Positions 9,164 to 18,007 of a stretch of 64,000 nucleotides of DNA are shown one piece after another. Source of the DNA: Verticiella alkaliphila (GTDB lineage: Bacteria; Pseudomonadota; Gammaproteobacteria; Burkholderiales; Burkholderiaceae_B). Position 1 is the first letter of the stretch. Each line of letters opens with the position of its first letter. Made by a program: the position numbers and the translations under genes. The stretch lies in assembly GCF_018904615.1 (NCBI RefSeq), contig NZ_JADCNH010000023.1, positions 1 to 64,000 of the forward strand, written 5' to 3'. The notes under the pieces were generated by a model that worked only from the letters and a program-made list of their open reading frames with translations, searched no databases and was not told the DNA's origin.

Positions 9164-9185
9164 TGCGCCGCCTGGGCGACGCGCA
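9164..9185. terminator. GC hairpin between convergent SDR and MCP genes
   Basis: TGCGCCGCC pairs with GGCG and GCGCA across the 24 bases between two facing stop codons. It may terminate both genes, although there is no U-tract. Confidence 0.4.
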
Positions 9186-11171
9186 TCAAGTGCGCCCGCC
9201 CGCCTGCAATTGGAAGACGGATACCGTCGTCACCAGCGCGTCGGCCTGGGTGTGCAGGCCACGCGCAGCTTCGGCCATCTGCTCGACGAGCGCGGCGTTC
9301 TGCTGCGTTGTCTGATCCAGTTGCGCCACGGCTGCGCCCACTTGCGAGACGCCCTCGCTCTGCTCGTTGCTGGCGGCACTGATGTCAGCCATGAGGCGCG
9401 ACACCTGGCGGATGGCATCGATCACTTCCTGCATGGTCTGCCCGGCGTGATGGGCCCGCTCCGCCCCGCTCTCCACACGCTTGACGCTGGTGCCGATCAG
9501 ATCCTTGATCTCGCGGGCGGCCTGTGCCGACCGGGTCGCCAGCGTGCGCACTTCGCCTGCGACCACGGCAAAGCCGCGGCCTTGCTCACCGGCGCGCGCG
9601 GCCTCGACCGCGGCGTTCAAAGCGAGGATGTTGGTCTGGAAGGCGATGCCGTCGATCACGCCGATGATGTCGGCAATACGGCGCGAGCCATCGTCGATGT
9701 CGCGCATCGTGTCCACCACGCCTTGGACGGCCACGCCACCGCGCTCGGCCACCGCGCTGGCCGCCGCAGCCAGGCGGCTCGCCTCCTGGGCATGGGCAGA
9801 GTTCTGCGAGACGGCAGATCCCAGTTGTTCCATCGACGCCGCCGTTTCCTCCAGCGCGCTGGCCTGGGACTCCGTGCGCTCGGACAAGTCGTTGCTGCCC
9901 ACGGTGATCTGGGCGCTGGCGGCGGCGACGACGTCCGCGCCCTGACGCACCCGCGCCACCACGCCCGACAATTCGTGCTGCATGTTGGCCAGCTGCGCCA
10001 TGAGGCTGTGGGTGTCGCCTGCCTGGACCGGCACGGGCTGGCTCAGGTCGCCCTCGGCCACGCGGGCACTGACGGCGACGGCCTCCTTCGGTTCACCGCC
10101 AAGCGGGCGCAGCACGAGCCGGCGCAGCGCCCAAAAGAGGCCGATCGACACGAGGGCGATGGCGCCGGTGCCCAGCATCCAGGCGGTCAGCGTCAGTTGG
10201 CGCACGCCCGAGAGAATTTCGTCCTGCGGCACCGTGGCGGTCACCGTCCACACGTTGGGATCGCGGCCGACGGTCAGCGGCAGACTGATCCACGCCACCT
10301 CGCTGCCGTCGGCGCCTTGCTGGTCCAGCGCCTGCACCACGCGCATCTCCCGCAGCACTGTCTGCATGAGTTGCCGGCGCCCGGCGTCGGCGAGCTCATT
10401 GCCCACCTTCGTCGCATCCCGATCGCCGACGATGATGCCCGTACTCGAGACCAGGCTCAGGTAGCCTGTCTCGTAGACGTTCACGGACTGGACTCGTTGC
10501 TGCAGGCTCGCGAGCGAAACGTCGATGCCTGCCACACCAACGACGCGCCCACCCACGCGGATCGGTACCGACGTCGTGGTGATGAGGACTTCCTTGCCGC
10601 CCACCTGATAGTTGTACGGCTCGATGAGCGTTTCCTTGCCGCTCGTCCTGGCAAGCAGGTAGTAGTCGCCCGCACCCGGCTTGTCGTAGTCCACCAGAGG
10701 CTCGACGTCAGGCGTGCCGCCCCCCCGGTGCCAGTAAGGGATGTAGCGCCCGGTGGCGTCATGCCCGGTTTGGCCAACGAATTGCGCGTCGCGTCCGTCG
10801 AAGGCGTTGGGCTCCCATGCCGTCCAGACGCCCAGAAACTGAGGGGAATCCGCCAACACCTGTCGGACGAGGGCATCGGCTTGGGCGCGCGTCCCGCCTG
10901 CGGCCTGAAGACCGGTCAGACCCTGGGCAAGCGTGCGCGCGGCGGTCATCGTGGCGTCGAGCTCCCCGCCGATTCGCTCGGCCTGGCGCGCAGCCAGTTC
11001 CTCGGCGTAGTGCAGCGCCGTCTGCTGCTGCAGGTGCCGTGCCTCGCGGGTCAGGGTGAGCACCATGGCCGCACAGCCGATCAGCACGAAACCGACGACG
11101 ATCAACAGCAGTTGCGCCCGCAGGCTCAGGCGGGCCAGAGGGCCAGGACGGGGACGCGAAGAGAGAGACAT
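9186..11171 (-). CDS. Methyl-accepting chemotaxis protein with extracytoplasmic Cache-type sensor
   Basis: 661 residues. A transmembrane helix near residues 20-45 is followed by a ~270-residue periplasmic domain with Cache-type features (LGVWTAWEPNAFDG; GVAGIDVSLASL), a second membrane helix near 330-350, a HAMP linker and a long coiled-coil signalling domain. The highly conserved tip IDGIAFQTNILALNAAVEAA is present, followed by a GEVRTLATRSAQAA segment. It would sense a small ligand outside the membrane and signal to CheA/CheW. No other chemotaxis gene is nearby, so it is an orphan receptor. No C-terminal CheR-tethering pentapeptide is visible. Confidence 0.94.
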   Translation of the reverse strand: MSLSSRPRPGPLARLSLRAQLLLIVVGFVLIGCAAMVLTLTREARHLQQQTALHYAEELAARQAERIGGELDATMTAARTLAQGLTGLQAAGGTRAQADALVRQVLADSPQFLGVWTAWEPNAFDGRDAQFVGQTGHDATGRYIPYWHRGGGTPDVEPLVDYDKPGAGDYYLLARTSGKETLIEPYNYQVGGKEVLITTTSVPIRVGGRVVGVAGIDVSLASLQQRVQSVNVYETGYLSLVSSTGIIVGDRDATKVGNELADAGRRQLMQTVLREMRVVQALDQQGADGSEVAWISLPLTVGRDPNVWTVTATVPQDEILSGVRQLTLTAWMLGTGAIALVSIGLFWALRRLVLRPLGGEPKEAVAVSARVAEGDLSQPVPVQAGDTHSLMAQLANMQHELSGVVARVRQGADVVAAASAQITVGSNDLSERTESQASALEETAASMEQLGSAVSQNSAHAQEASRLAAAASAVAERGGVAVQGVVDTMRDIDDGSRRIADIIGVIDGIAFQTNILALNAAVEAARAGEQGRGFAVVAGEVRTLATRSAQAAREIKDLIGTSVKRVESGAERAHHAGQTMQEVIDAIRQVSRLMADISAASNEQSEGVSQVGAAVAQLDQTTQQNAALVEQMAEAARGLHTQADALVTTVSVFQLQAGGRT

Positions 11172-11329
11172 GGGCTTCTAGTTCTGGTGCGTGTGTGCTG
11201 GGTTACCTCACCCGCAATTCATACGACTTGACGGATAGGATCCATGCAACTATCACACGCAGCAGAACCGGCCGAAGCCCCGAATAGACACACGAAGCCC
11301 CCGCATTTCACGACGGACCCGCCCAACGC

Positions 11330-12148
11330 TCAGCCCGGTGCAGCGGAAGCTTCCGGGCGCTTTGCGGCTGTCACACCACCGCCCAACATGCCCTTTTCGT
11401 CCGGACGCAAGGTCAGCACCTGGACGCCGCCGCGCGTCACGGCGACGGTGTGCTCGAACTGTGCGGAAAGCTTGCCGTCGCGGGTCACCACCGTCCAGCC
11501 ATCGTCCTCGGTTTCCACGGAGGCGCGGCCCTGATTGATCATGGGCTCGATGGTGAAGACCATGCCTTCGCGCAGCGTGAGGCCGGTGCCGGCCCGCCCC
11601 ACATGCAGCACCTGCGGCTCCTCGTGCATCTCGCGACCGATGCCGTGGCCACAGTACTCGCTCACCACACTGTAGCGATGCTGGCGGGCGTAGCGCTCGA
11701 TGGCGTGACCGACGTCGCCCAGGCGCGCGCCCGGGCGCACCGCCCGGATCCCGCGCCAGAGCGCCTCATACGTGGTGTGCACGAGGCGACGCGCCTCCGC
11801 ACTCACGTTGCCCACGAGATAGGTCTTGCTCGAATCCGCGATGTAGCCGTTCTTCTCCAACGTGATGTCGAAGTTGACGATGTCGCCGGCTTTCAGGATG
11901 TCGAGCGCCGAAGGCACGCCGTGGCACACCACCTGGTTGCGCGACGCATTGAGTGCGTACGCAAAGCCGTACTGACCCTTGCTCGCGGGACGGGACTGGA
12001 GCACCTGCGTGATGTAGCGCTCGACGTCGTCGTTGACCTGCAACGTGGACATGCCCGCGAGCGGCAGGGTGTCCAGATACGTGAACACCTGGGCCAGCAA
12101 GCGGCCGGATTCGGCCATGAGGGCCAGTTCGTCGGGGCGCTTGATCAT
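11330..12148 (-). CDS. map: Type I methionine aminopeptidase
   Basis: 272-residue metallopeptidase that removes the initiator methionine. The five expected metal ligands are recognisable: two Asp (NFDITLEKNG and ADSSKTY), His in GHGIGREMHEEP, Glu in FTIEPM and Glu in QFEHTVAV. Its ATG overlaps the stop of an upstream ParD-like gene by four bases (ATGA), so the two are translationally coupled. It is not next to rpsB, the usual place for housekeeping map in proteobacteria, so it may be a second copy. About 20 residues after the last ligand motif are family-atypical. Confidence 0.93.
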   Translation of the reverse strand: MIKRPDELALMAESGRLLAQVFTYLDTLPLAGMSTLQVNDDVERYITQVLQSRPASKGQYGFAYALNASRNQVVCHGVPSALDILKAGDIVNFDITLEKNGYIADSSKTYLVGNVSAEARRLVHTTYEALWRGIRAVRPGARLGDVGHAIERYARQHRYSVVSEYCGHGIGREMHEEPQVLHVGRAGTGLTLREGMVFTIEPMINQGRASVETEDDGWTVVTRDGKLSAQFEHTVAVTRGGVQVLTLRPDEKGMLGGGVTAAKRPEASAAPG

Positions 12149-12357
12149 CCGGCCGCCCGATGCAGAGATTCCGGCACGAGCCCCGCCGCCCGCAACTCGC
12201 GGCTGGCGATCTCGTTGAAACTCAAGGTGGGATTCATCTCGCACAGCATGCCGATCTTGATCCAGAACGCGGCCTGTGCGTTGATGGACCGGCACGAGAC
12301 GGAACTCGCCTTGCGCAGCTGGTCGTGCAGGTCGTCATCGATATTGACGATGCCCAT
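12145..12357 (-). CDS. ParD-like antitoxin-type protein
   Basis: 70-residue protein starting MGIVNIDDDLHDQLRKAS, which matches the ParD_like family assigned to type II antitoxins: a short beta strand, a helical dimerisation region with SINAQAAFWIKIGMLCEMNP, then a basic/polar tail. It is the first gene of a two-gene operon with map, with ATGA overlap. An imperfect inverted repeat just upstream of its start is a likely self-operator. No classical ParE toxin gene is adjacent. The family assignment is from recall; that it neutralises anything here is not shown. Confidence 0.8.
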   Translation of the reverse strand: MGIVNIDDDLHDQLRKASSVSCRSINAQAAFWIKIGMLCEMNPTLSFNEIASRELRAAGLVPESLHRAAG

Positions 12358-12362
12358 GATAG

Positions 12363-12391
12363 TGATCCATATATAGAACGTATATGAATCA
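12363..12391 (-). promoter_or_regulatory. Inverted-repeat operator upstream of the ParD-like/map operon
   Basis: TGATCCATATA (12363-12373) and TATATGAATCA (12381-12391) are inverted copies matching at 10 of 11 positions around a 7-base spacer. The dyad is AT-rich in a GC-rich setting, six bases from the ATG, a place where bound protein would block transcription. It is consistent with autoregulation by the ribbon-helix-helix product. Confidence 0.6.
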
Positions 12392-12533
12392 TAAGCCCGA
12401 CTGCCTGCACGGCGCAAACCGCGAGGGTGATCGGGGCTGATCCAGCCCTGCTGCCGGCGTGCGCGGGCCGCCCGCGGTCTACAATGGCGGCTCACTTGCT
12501 TTCGAGGTATTCGTCCCATGCGCCATTGATTCC

Positions 12534-12550
12534 GCCGTCCTTTTGACGGC
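12534..12550 (+). promoter_or_regulatory. Small hairpin in the ABC-F leader
   Basis: GCCGTC (12534-12539) and GACGGC (12545-12550) flank CTTTT in the leader of the ABC-F gene. Some ABC-F genes use leader attenuation; this hairpin could take part, but no leader peptide is evident. Confidence 0.3.
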
Positions 12551-12603
12551 CAGATCTAGCCGCCCCCTTGCCGGGCCGTTGCTTGCATCTCGCGGAATCA
12601 CGC

Positions 12604-14235
12604 ATGACGAATCCTTCTCTCACGCTGCACGGTGTGTCCTACGCATTGCCCGACGGGCGTGTGCTCTTCTCCGACCTGAACGACAGCTTCGACGAACGCC
12701 CGACGGGCCTTGTGGGCCGCAACGGCACCGGCAAGACCGTGCTGGCACGCCTGCTGGCAGGCGAGCTGGCGCCGAGCGCCGGGCAATGCGCCCGCAGCGG
12801 CCCCGTCTACTATCTGGCGCAACGCACGGCGCCCGAGGCGCACGAGACGGTTGCCACCCTGGCGGGTGTTGACGCGACGCTGGCCGCGCTTGAGCGCATC
12901 GCAGCCGGCAGTGCCGACCCGTGCGACTTCGATGCGGTGGGCGTGGGTTGGGACGCGCCACAGCGCCTGCGGCGGGCCTTGCAGGACGAGGGCCTCGGCC
13001 ACCTCGACGCCAATACGCCGGCGTGCCATCTGAGCGGCGGCGAGGCGCTGCGGGTGGCGCTGATCGGGGCCTGGCTTAGCGATGCCGACTTCCTGATCCT
13101 GGACGAGCCCACCAATCACCTGGATCGCGCGGGCCGGCACATGCTCATCGAACGCCTGCGCGCCTGGCCGCGGGGCCTGCTCGTCGTCAGCCATGATCGC
13201 CGGCTGCTGGACACGATGACGCGCATCGTCGAGCTCACGCCCGATGGGCTGCAGAGCTATGGCGGCAACTACGCCCGGTATGCCCAGGCCCGCGCCGACG
13301 CGCAGGCAAGCGCCCTCGACACGCTGACCCAGCGTCAGGCGCAGCGCCGGCGCGAGCTCCAACAGATGCGCGAGATCGACGCGCGTCAGCGGCGGCACCA
13401 CGCCCGCGATGCACGCGCCGCGCGCAACGCCAATCAGGCCCCCATCCTCCTGGGCCGTCAGAAAGCGCGCAGCGAGAGCACAGCCGGGCGCATGCGCGTG
13501 CAGCACACCGCCCGGCGCGAAGCCCTGGCCGCCACCGTGCGCGAGGCGTCGTCACGCCTGCAGGACGATGGCGACATCGCATTGCATGCGCCTGCGGCAG
13601 CGCCTGGGCCCGCGTCCCGCCACGTCGTGACGCTGCGGGATGTCGTGCTGCCATTCGTGTCAGCGCCCACCCGGACGGTGTCGCTCACCCTTCACGGCCG
13701 CCAGCGTGTGGGCGTGACCGGCCCGAACGGCTGCGGCAAGTCGACACTCTTGCGTGTGATCGCGGGCGACAGCGAGCCCATGACCGGAACGGTCGCGCGC
13801 ACGCAAGCCGCGGTCTACCTGGATCAGGCACTGGGCGTACTGGATCCGCGGTGCGGCGTGCTCACGCAATTGCGCGCGGCCCGCGCGACGGGCTCGGAGG
13901 CAGACCTGCGCATGCGCCTGGCGCACCTGGGTCAGGGTGCCGACAAGATTCTCGTGCCGAGCGGACAACTGAGCGGGGGTGAGCGCGTCAAGGCGGCGCT
14001 CGCCTGCGTGCTCTATGCAGACACACCACCCGCCCTGCTCCTCCTGGACGAACCCAGCAATCATCTCGACCTCGCCGCCACGCAAGCCCTGGAAGCGATG
14101 CTGTCGGACTACACCGGCGCCATGATGGTGGTGTCCCATGACGACGCGTTCCTGCTGGCGCTCGGGCTGACGGATCTGTTCGCCGCCCAGCCAACGGGCT
14201 GGCAATGGCTCGCGCCCGACGCACTGCAAACCTGA
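12604..14235 (+). CDS. ABC-F family ATP-binding protein
   Basis: 543 residues with two ATPase cassettes and no membrane segment: Walker A GRNGTGKT near residue 36 and GPNGCGKST near 377, two ABC signatures (LSGGEALRVAL; LSGGERVKAAL) and Walker B motifs followed by DEPTNHLD and DEPSNHLD. The basic, Arg/Gln-rich linker between cassettes (near 240-330) is the P-site tRNA-interaction motif region of ABC-F proteins, which act on the ribosome. Some members give antibiotic resistance and others are translation factors; nothing here decides which. The ATG at 12604 is chosen at the conserved N-terminus. Confidence 0.93.
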   Translation: MTNPSLTLHGVSYALPDGRVLFSDLNDSFDERPTGLVGRNGTGKTVLARLLAGELAPSAGQCARSGPVYYLAQRTAPEAHETVATLAGVDATLAALERIAAGSADPCDFDAVGVGWDAPQRLRRALQDEGLGHLDANTPACHLSGGEALRVALIGAWLSDADFLILDEPTNHLDRAGRHMLIERLRAWPRGLLVVSHDRRLLDTMTRIVELTPDGLQSYGGNYARYAQARADAQASALDTLTQRQAQRRRELQQMREIDARQRRHHARDARAARNANQAPILLGRQKARSESTAGRMRVQHTARREALAATVREASSRLQDDGDIALHAPAAAPGPASRHVVTLRDVVLPFVSAPTRTVSLTLHGRQRVGVTGPNGCGKSTLLRVIAGDSEPMTGTVARTQAAVYLDQALGVLDPRCGVLTQLRAARATGSEADLRMRLAHLGQGADKILVPSGQLSGGERVKAALACVLYADTPPALLLLDEPSNHLDLAATQALEAMLSDYTGAMMVVSHDDAFLLALGLTDLFAAQPTGWQWLAPDALQT

Positions 14236-14291
14236 AGCCATGCGCGTGCTAGAGTCGCCTGGCCACCGACGCACCGCCTCCTGGAGCCCCC

Positions 14292-14981
14292 ATGGCCAAC
14301 CGGTCGTACCTGTATGCACTCAGTCATTCGCCCACGAGCTATCGCGACCGCCCCGACACCATCGTCGGCGTATCCGAATGGGCCTACGACGTGCCATTCG
14401 TGTATTACCTCTTGATCTCGGGGCAGACCCGCGTGTGCGCGTCGCTCGTCTCCGATGGCTTCGAGGACGATGACGATGATGCGAAGACGCCGCTTTACGC
14501 GTTGACGGGGGACTTCGCCACGGGGCTGGCGAGACTGCAGCGCTTCGCGGCGGCGCTCTCGTCGGCCGCGCCATCGTCATCCCGTCAGCTACGCGAGTCC
14601 ATTGCCGAAGCGCTCAGCTTCCTCCAGGCCCATCGCGACCGATACTTTCTGCTGGAGACCATCGAGCTCGACTGCATGGATACCGCCGATGCCGCCGAGC
14701 TCGCCGCCTTGGCGCAGCAACATCTCGCGGCCGCACAGGCGGCGGGTGCCGCGGTCGATACCTTGACGCGGTTTTCCTGCATGGCCGGCCGGCTGCTGCG
14801 AAAGGCGGTGATCAAGGGAGAAGGCCGGCTGGCGCCCTTTCGGGGCCTCAGTCTGAAGGATGACTTCGACCATGCCAGTACTGGCCGAGTCTTGGGCATG
14901 GGCGAATGGAGCGAGGTGCTCTACTTTGCCCTGCAGGACAAGACAAGCTTCGAGGCGCGCGACCGCGCCGATGCCACCTAG
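14292..14981 (+). CDS. Uncharacterised cytosolic protein (DUF7822-like)
   Basis: 229 residues beginning MANRSYLYALSHSPTSY, with a conserved-looking segment on an intended substrate or partner face (GVSEWAYDVPFVYYLLISG) and an acidic run DGFEDDDDD near residue 58. No signal peptide or membrane helix. I associate this N-terminal pattern with an uncharacterised family found in many Gammaproteobacteria and Betaproteobacteria; no function is known to me. Its stop overlaps the stop of the opposing beta-lactamase gene by four bases. Confidence 0.75.
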   Translation: MANRSYLYALSHSPTSYRDRPDTIVGVSEWAYDVPFVYYLLISGQTRVCASLVSDGFEDDDDDAKTPLYALTGDFATGLARLQRFAAALSSAAPSSSRQLRESIAEALSFLQAHRDRYFLLETIELDCMDTADAAELAALAQQHLAAAQAAGAAVDTLTRFSCMAGRLLRKAVIKGEGRLAPFRGLSLKDDFDHASTGRVLGMGEWSEVLYFALQDKTSFEARDRADAT

Positions 14982-16198
14982 CGCGGCGTGTCGACGCGCA
15001 CCGCAGGCTCGCGCAAGGCTTCCAGGATCGCCCAGCCGGCCTTGACGCGCTCGCCATTCGGATAGTTGCGGTTGGCGAGCATGACAACGCCAAGCTGCTC
15101 CGCGGGCAAAAACGCGGCGTAGGCGCCAAAGCCCCGGGTAGAGCCAGTCTTGTTGACGAAGCGCGTGGGTGAGAGCGTCGGCTGCGCAACCGGCCGGACC
15201 GCGTGCGGCTCGAGCGCCATGGTGGACGTGTTGCCGGCCAGCACGGTGTCGAGCGTGAACGGATCCTCGTAGATCTCCCAACCCAAGCCCTGGCGCATGC
15301 CGCCCACCTGGTAGTAGCCCGTCTGCGTCAGAGCAAATGCCTCACGCAGCGATCCATCCAGCGCCGACGGATCGATGGCCAGCTGCACGAAGCGGATCAG
15401 GTCGCCCGCGGTGGTCTTGATGCCGTAGGCTTCGGCATCGAGCGGCCCTGGCGAGACGCGCACGCGCGTATCACCCTTCGCCACACCAAAGGCGTAATGC
15501 CCAGACTGCGCCTGCGGCACGCGCAGATAGGTGTTCTGCAACCCGAGGGCGGGCAGCAGCTCTTTCACCATCGCGATGTCGAAGTCCGTGTTCTCGGCAC
15601 GGGCTGCCAGGTATCCAAAGAGCCCGATGCTGGGATTCGAATACTGGCGCTGCGCAGCCGGATCGGCGGTTGGCGTCCATTGCTGGAAGTAGGCGAGCAC
15701 GTCGGCCTCTTCCTTGACGGCATCGGGAAACTGCAGCGGCAGGCCGCCTGCGGTATAGGTACCGAGATTCAGCAGATTGACGCGGTCGAACGCGGTGCCA
15801 GCGAGCGCGGGCCAGTAGTGGCTTGCCGGCAACACGGGATCCAGTGTTTTCCTGGCGATGCCCCAGGCCCCAAGGGTGCCCGTGAAGACCTTGCTGACCG
15901 AGCCGATCTCGAAGATCGTCTGATCGCCAACGGGCGTGCTCTGCCCCTGTGCCGTCACCCCGTAATGCAGCACGTGGGCCTGACCGCCCTGCGTCACGGC
16001 CACGGACATGCCGGGGATATCGTGCGCTGCCATGAGCGGCTGGATCACGACATCGATCGCGCGACGTACCGGCTCGTCGAGGGCGACGGGCGCGGCGGCC
16101 CCCAGATTCGTCCCGGTGAGCAGGAGTGCGGCAGTCAATGCCCGGGTGGCACGAGGCACGCGAGCGCCCAGCGGCATCGGCAAGGTCACGCGGCGCAT
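14978..16198 (-). CDS. ampC: Class C beta-lactamase (AmpC-type serine hydrolase)
   Basis: 406 residues with an N-terminal export signal ending near residue 36 (TNLGAAAPV). All class C active-site motifs are present: SVSK (catalytic Ser100, Lys103), YSN (186-188) and KTG (350-352) within NKTGSTRGFGAY. It should hydrolyse cephalosporins in the periplasm. The third motif reads KTGSTRGFG, with Arg where many AmpC enzymes have Gly. No AmpR-type LysR gene is divergent from it, so inducibility is not indicated. It lies seven bases after a small ribbon-helix-helix-like gene on the same strand, probably co-transcribed. Confidence 0.93.
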   Translation of the reverse strand: MRRVTLPMPLGARVPRATRALTAALLLTGTNLGAAAPVALDEPVRRAIDVVIQPLMAAHDIPGMSVAVTQGGQAHVLHYGVTAQGQSTPVGDQTIFEIGSVSKVFTGTLGAWGIARKTLDPVLPASHYWPALAGTAFDRVNLLNLGTYTAGGLPLQFPDAVKEEADVLAYFQQWTPTADPAAQRQYSNPSIGLFGYLAARAENTDFDIAMVKELLPALGLQNTYLRVPQAQSGHYAFGVAKGDTRVRVSPGPLDAEAYGIKTTAGDLIRFVQLAIDPSALDGSLREAFALTQTGYYQVGGMRQGLGWEIYEDPFTLDTVLAGNTSTMALEPHAVRPVAQPTLSPTRFVNKTGSTRGFGAYAAFLPAEQLGVVMLANRNYPNGERVKAGWAILEALREPAVRVDTPR

Positions 16199-16205
16199 CC
16201 CGACA

Positions 16206-16469
16206 TCACACCTTCAAGGCTTCGGCGAGCAGCGTGTTGACCAGATCCTGCTGCGACACGCCGTCGGCCTCTGCGCGCGTACGCAGGGCGTCGATTACGG
16301 GCTGGCGCAATTTGACGGGGAAGGACACGAGGCCCGCGGCCTGGTCCAGGCGGCGCTGCTCGCGGCGATCCACCACCGGGGCGGCGGCTGCGGGACGTCC
16401 GGCCACAGGGGCGTTCGTCTTGCCCATGATTTTCTTGGCCTTGTTCTTTTCCAGGTCGAACTTGTTCAT
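16206..16469 (-). CDS. Small ribbon-helix-helix-like protein upstream of the beta-lactamase
   Basis: 87 residues. The basic, Ala/Pro-rich N-terminal half looks disordered. The last ~40 residues (VSFPVKLRQPVIDALRTRAE, then GVSQQDLVNTLLAEALKV) have the strand-helix-helix pattern of CopG/Arc-type DNA-binding proteins. The ATG at 16469 has GAG upstream and begins MNKFDLEKNKAKKIMGK; a longer frame would add 19 residues. With seven bases to the beta-lactamase start it is a candidate local repressor. Family unassigned. Confidence 0.7.
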   Translation of the reverse strand: MNKFDLEKNKAKKIMGKTNAPVAGRPAAAAPVVDRREQRRLDQAAGLVSFPVKLRQPVIDALRTRAEADGVSQQDLVNTLLAEALKV

Positions 16470-16544
16470 GATGTCTCGCAAAGCGGTGGGGTGAGGCGAG
16501 CGGCATTGTAGGAGATTCCGCAACACCGGCCCCCGCCACGGGCC

Positions 16545-17987
16545 TCAGCGCTTGCGCTTTCTGATCGCGCCGCGCTCCAGTCGGTAGACGAAAGTGGCGT
16601 CCTCGGCACCGCCTGCCTCGTCCGTCACCACGAAGCTCGCGGCATCGATGGCCTTCTGGATGGCGCCAGTCACGAAGCAGAACACGACCTTGCCGTCGGT
16701 GCCCCAGACGTCGTTGAGCTTGCGGAACGTCGCGCCATCAAGACCGGCCACGGCCAACGTACCATTGGCGCGGTACACACCTGCATCGTCCTGGGCCCAG
16801 CTGTTGGTCGACGTCTCGCCGAGAAACCGGAAGCTGGCCGCATCGAGCTTTGTCTTGCGCTCGCCGCGCAGGTAGACGGTGCGAGCGTCTGCGGCCCAGG
16901 CGCCACGCTCGCCGAAAGCCTGGAACGTGGTTGGATCCGCGCCGTCCAGCGGCACGAGGACATCGTCGGGGTGACCGAACGGATGGCTCGTCCTGGCGAA
17001 CGCGGTCGTGTAGACCCGCTGGTCGTCTTTGCCGTAGGCACGCGCTGTCGGCCATACCGTGAACCGGCCGGGATCGGCCCCTTCGATGCAGTAGCCATTG
17101 AAGTACACGGCGCGCGCATCGCGCCCGACGAGGCCGCCCAGCGCCACGAACGTGGCGGGGTCGGCGCCCGCGATGCGGCGCCAGCGGCAGAAGACGTGCC
17201 GGGTATCGCGCGCATGCTGCTCGTCCAGGCCTGAGAACGCGGCGGGATCCGCGCCGGCCAGACGATGAAACACCTCGTCCGTGCCGCGCATGCTGGCGAG
17301 CGTCTCGTGATGGAACACCGCCGTGGCGCTGCGATACCACGGGCCGCCAAACGGCTCGGCATCCTTGGCTGAGCCGTCGTCATCGGGATGCCACCAGCCC
17401 ACCACGTCGCCGTGATGCTTGAGCAGCCAGTCCTTCAGCCGCATATCGTGCTCGTCGTGCAGCGAATACCCGACCAGCGCACGATCCTTCTGGTCGTTTG
17501 CACGGGACAGGGTCTCGCCCAGATGGAAGAGATTGTCCTTGTCGGCGACGAAGTCGCCATTGGCCACCAGCGTCTGCACATCGATCTCGTCGAAGTAATG
17601 AAAGTGCGACCCGCGCTTCACATAGAGCCGGTGGCGATCCTTGGCGAAGAAGGTGCTGTTCGGCACCAGCCCGAACGTGCTGGCGTCCGCGCCCGGAATG
17701 GGCCGGTCCTCGAGGTACACCGTCTGTGAATCGAGTCCGTAGTCATCATCGAGCACCCGGAAATACTCGGCGTCCGCGGTGACGAAGCGCGCCTTGCCAT
17801 CGCGCGCATGGAACCACCAGATGCCGGTCGCATCACGCAGGTAACCGGCCCAGAGGTAGCCGTCGACGAACGCCTGGACGACGGCGAAGCCTTCGGCACA
17901 CAATCCGCCGCGAATGGGTCGGGGCGTGGCGCCCGGCTCGGCGACAAGCTCGACCTTGCCGGCGCGCACAACGAAGGGAGCATCCAT
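16545..17987 (-). CDS. DKNYY-repeat protein
   Basis: 480 residues built of tandem ~40-60-residue units of the type '(A/K)D.. VY ... G A D P x T F', for example GADASTFGLVPN, GADPAAFSGLD, GADPATFVALGG and GADPTTFQAFG. This is the DKNYY family, a probable beta-structured repeat of unknown role. No signal peptide, so probably cytoplasmic. The start at 17987 has AGGAA nine bases upstream. The gene begins exactly where the DUF72 homology of the upstream gene ends, so it has displaced that gene's 3' half. Confidence 0.85.
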   Translation of the reverse strand: MDAPFVVRAGKVELVAEPGATPRPIRGGLCAEGFAVVQAFVDGYLWAGYLRDATGIWWFHARDGKARFVTADAEYFRVLDDDYGLDSQTVYLEDRPIPGADASTFGLVPNSTFFAKDRHRLYVKRGSHFHYFDEIDVQTLVANGDFVADKDNLFHLGETLSRANDQKDRALVGYSLHDEHDMRLKDWLLKHHGDVVGWWHPDDDGSAKDAEPFGGPWYRSATAVFHHETLASMRGTDEVFHRLAGADPAAFSGLDEQHARDTRHVFCRWRRIAGADPATFVALGGLVGRDARAVYFNGYCIEGADPGRFTVWPTARAYGKDDQRVYTTAFARTSHPFGHPDDVLVPLDGADPTTFQAFGERGAWAADARTVYLRGERKTKLDAASFRFLGETSTNSWAQDDAGVYRANGTLAVAGLDGATFRKLNDVWGTDGKVVFCFVTGAIQKAIDAASFVVTDEAGGAEDATFVYRLERGAIRKRKR

Positions 17988-18007
17988 GATCGCGTATTCC
18001 TGACAGC

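Noticed and set aside
9210-11231. Long plus-strand frame of 673 residues
   Set aside because: It mirrors the chemoreceptor gene on the other strand and has an Arg/His-rich artefact composition.
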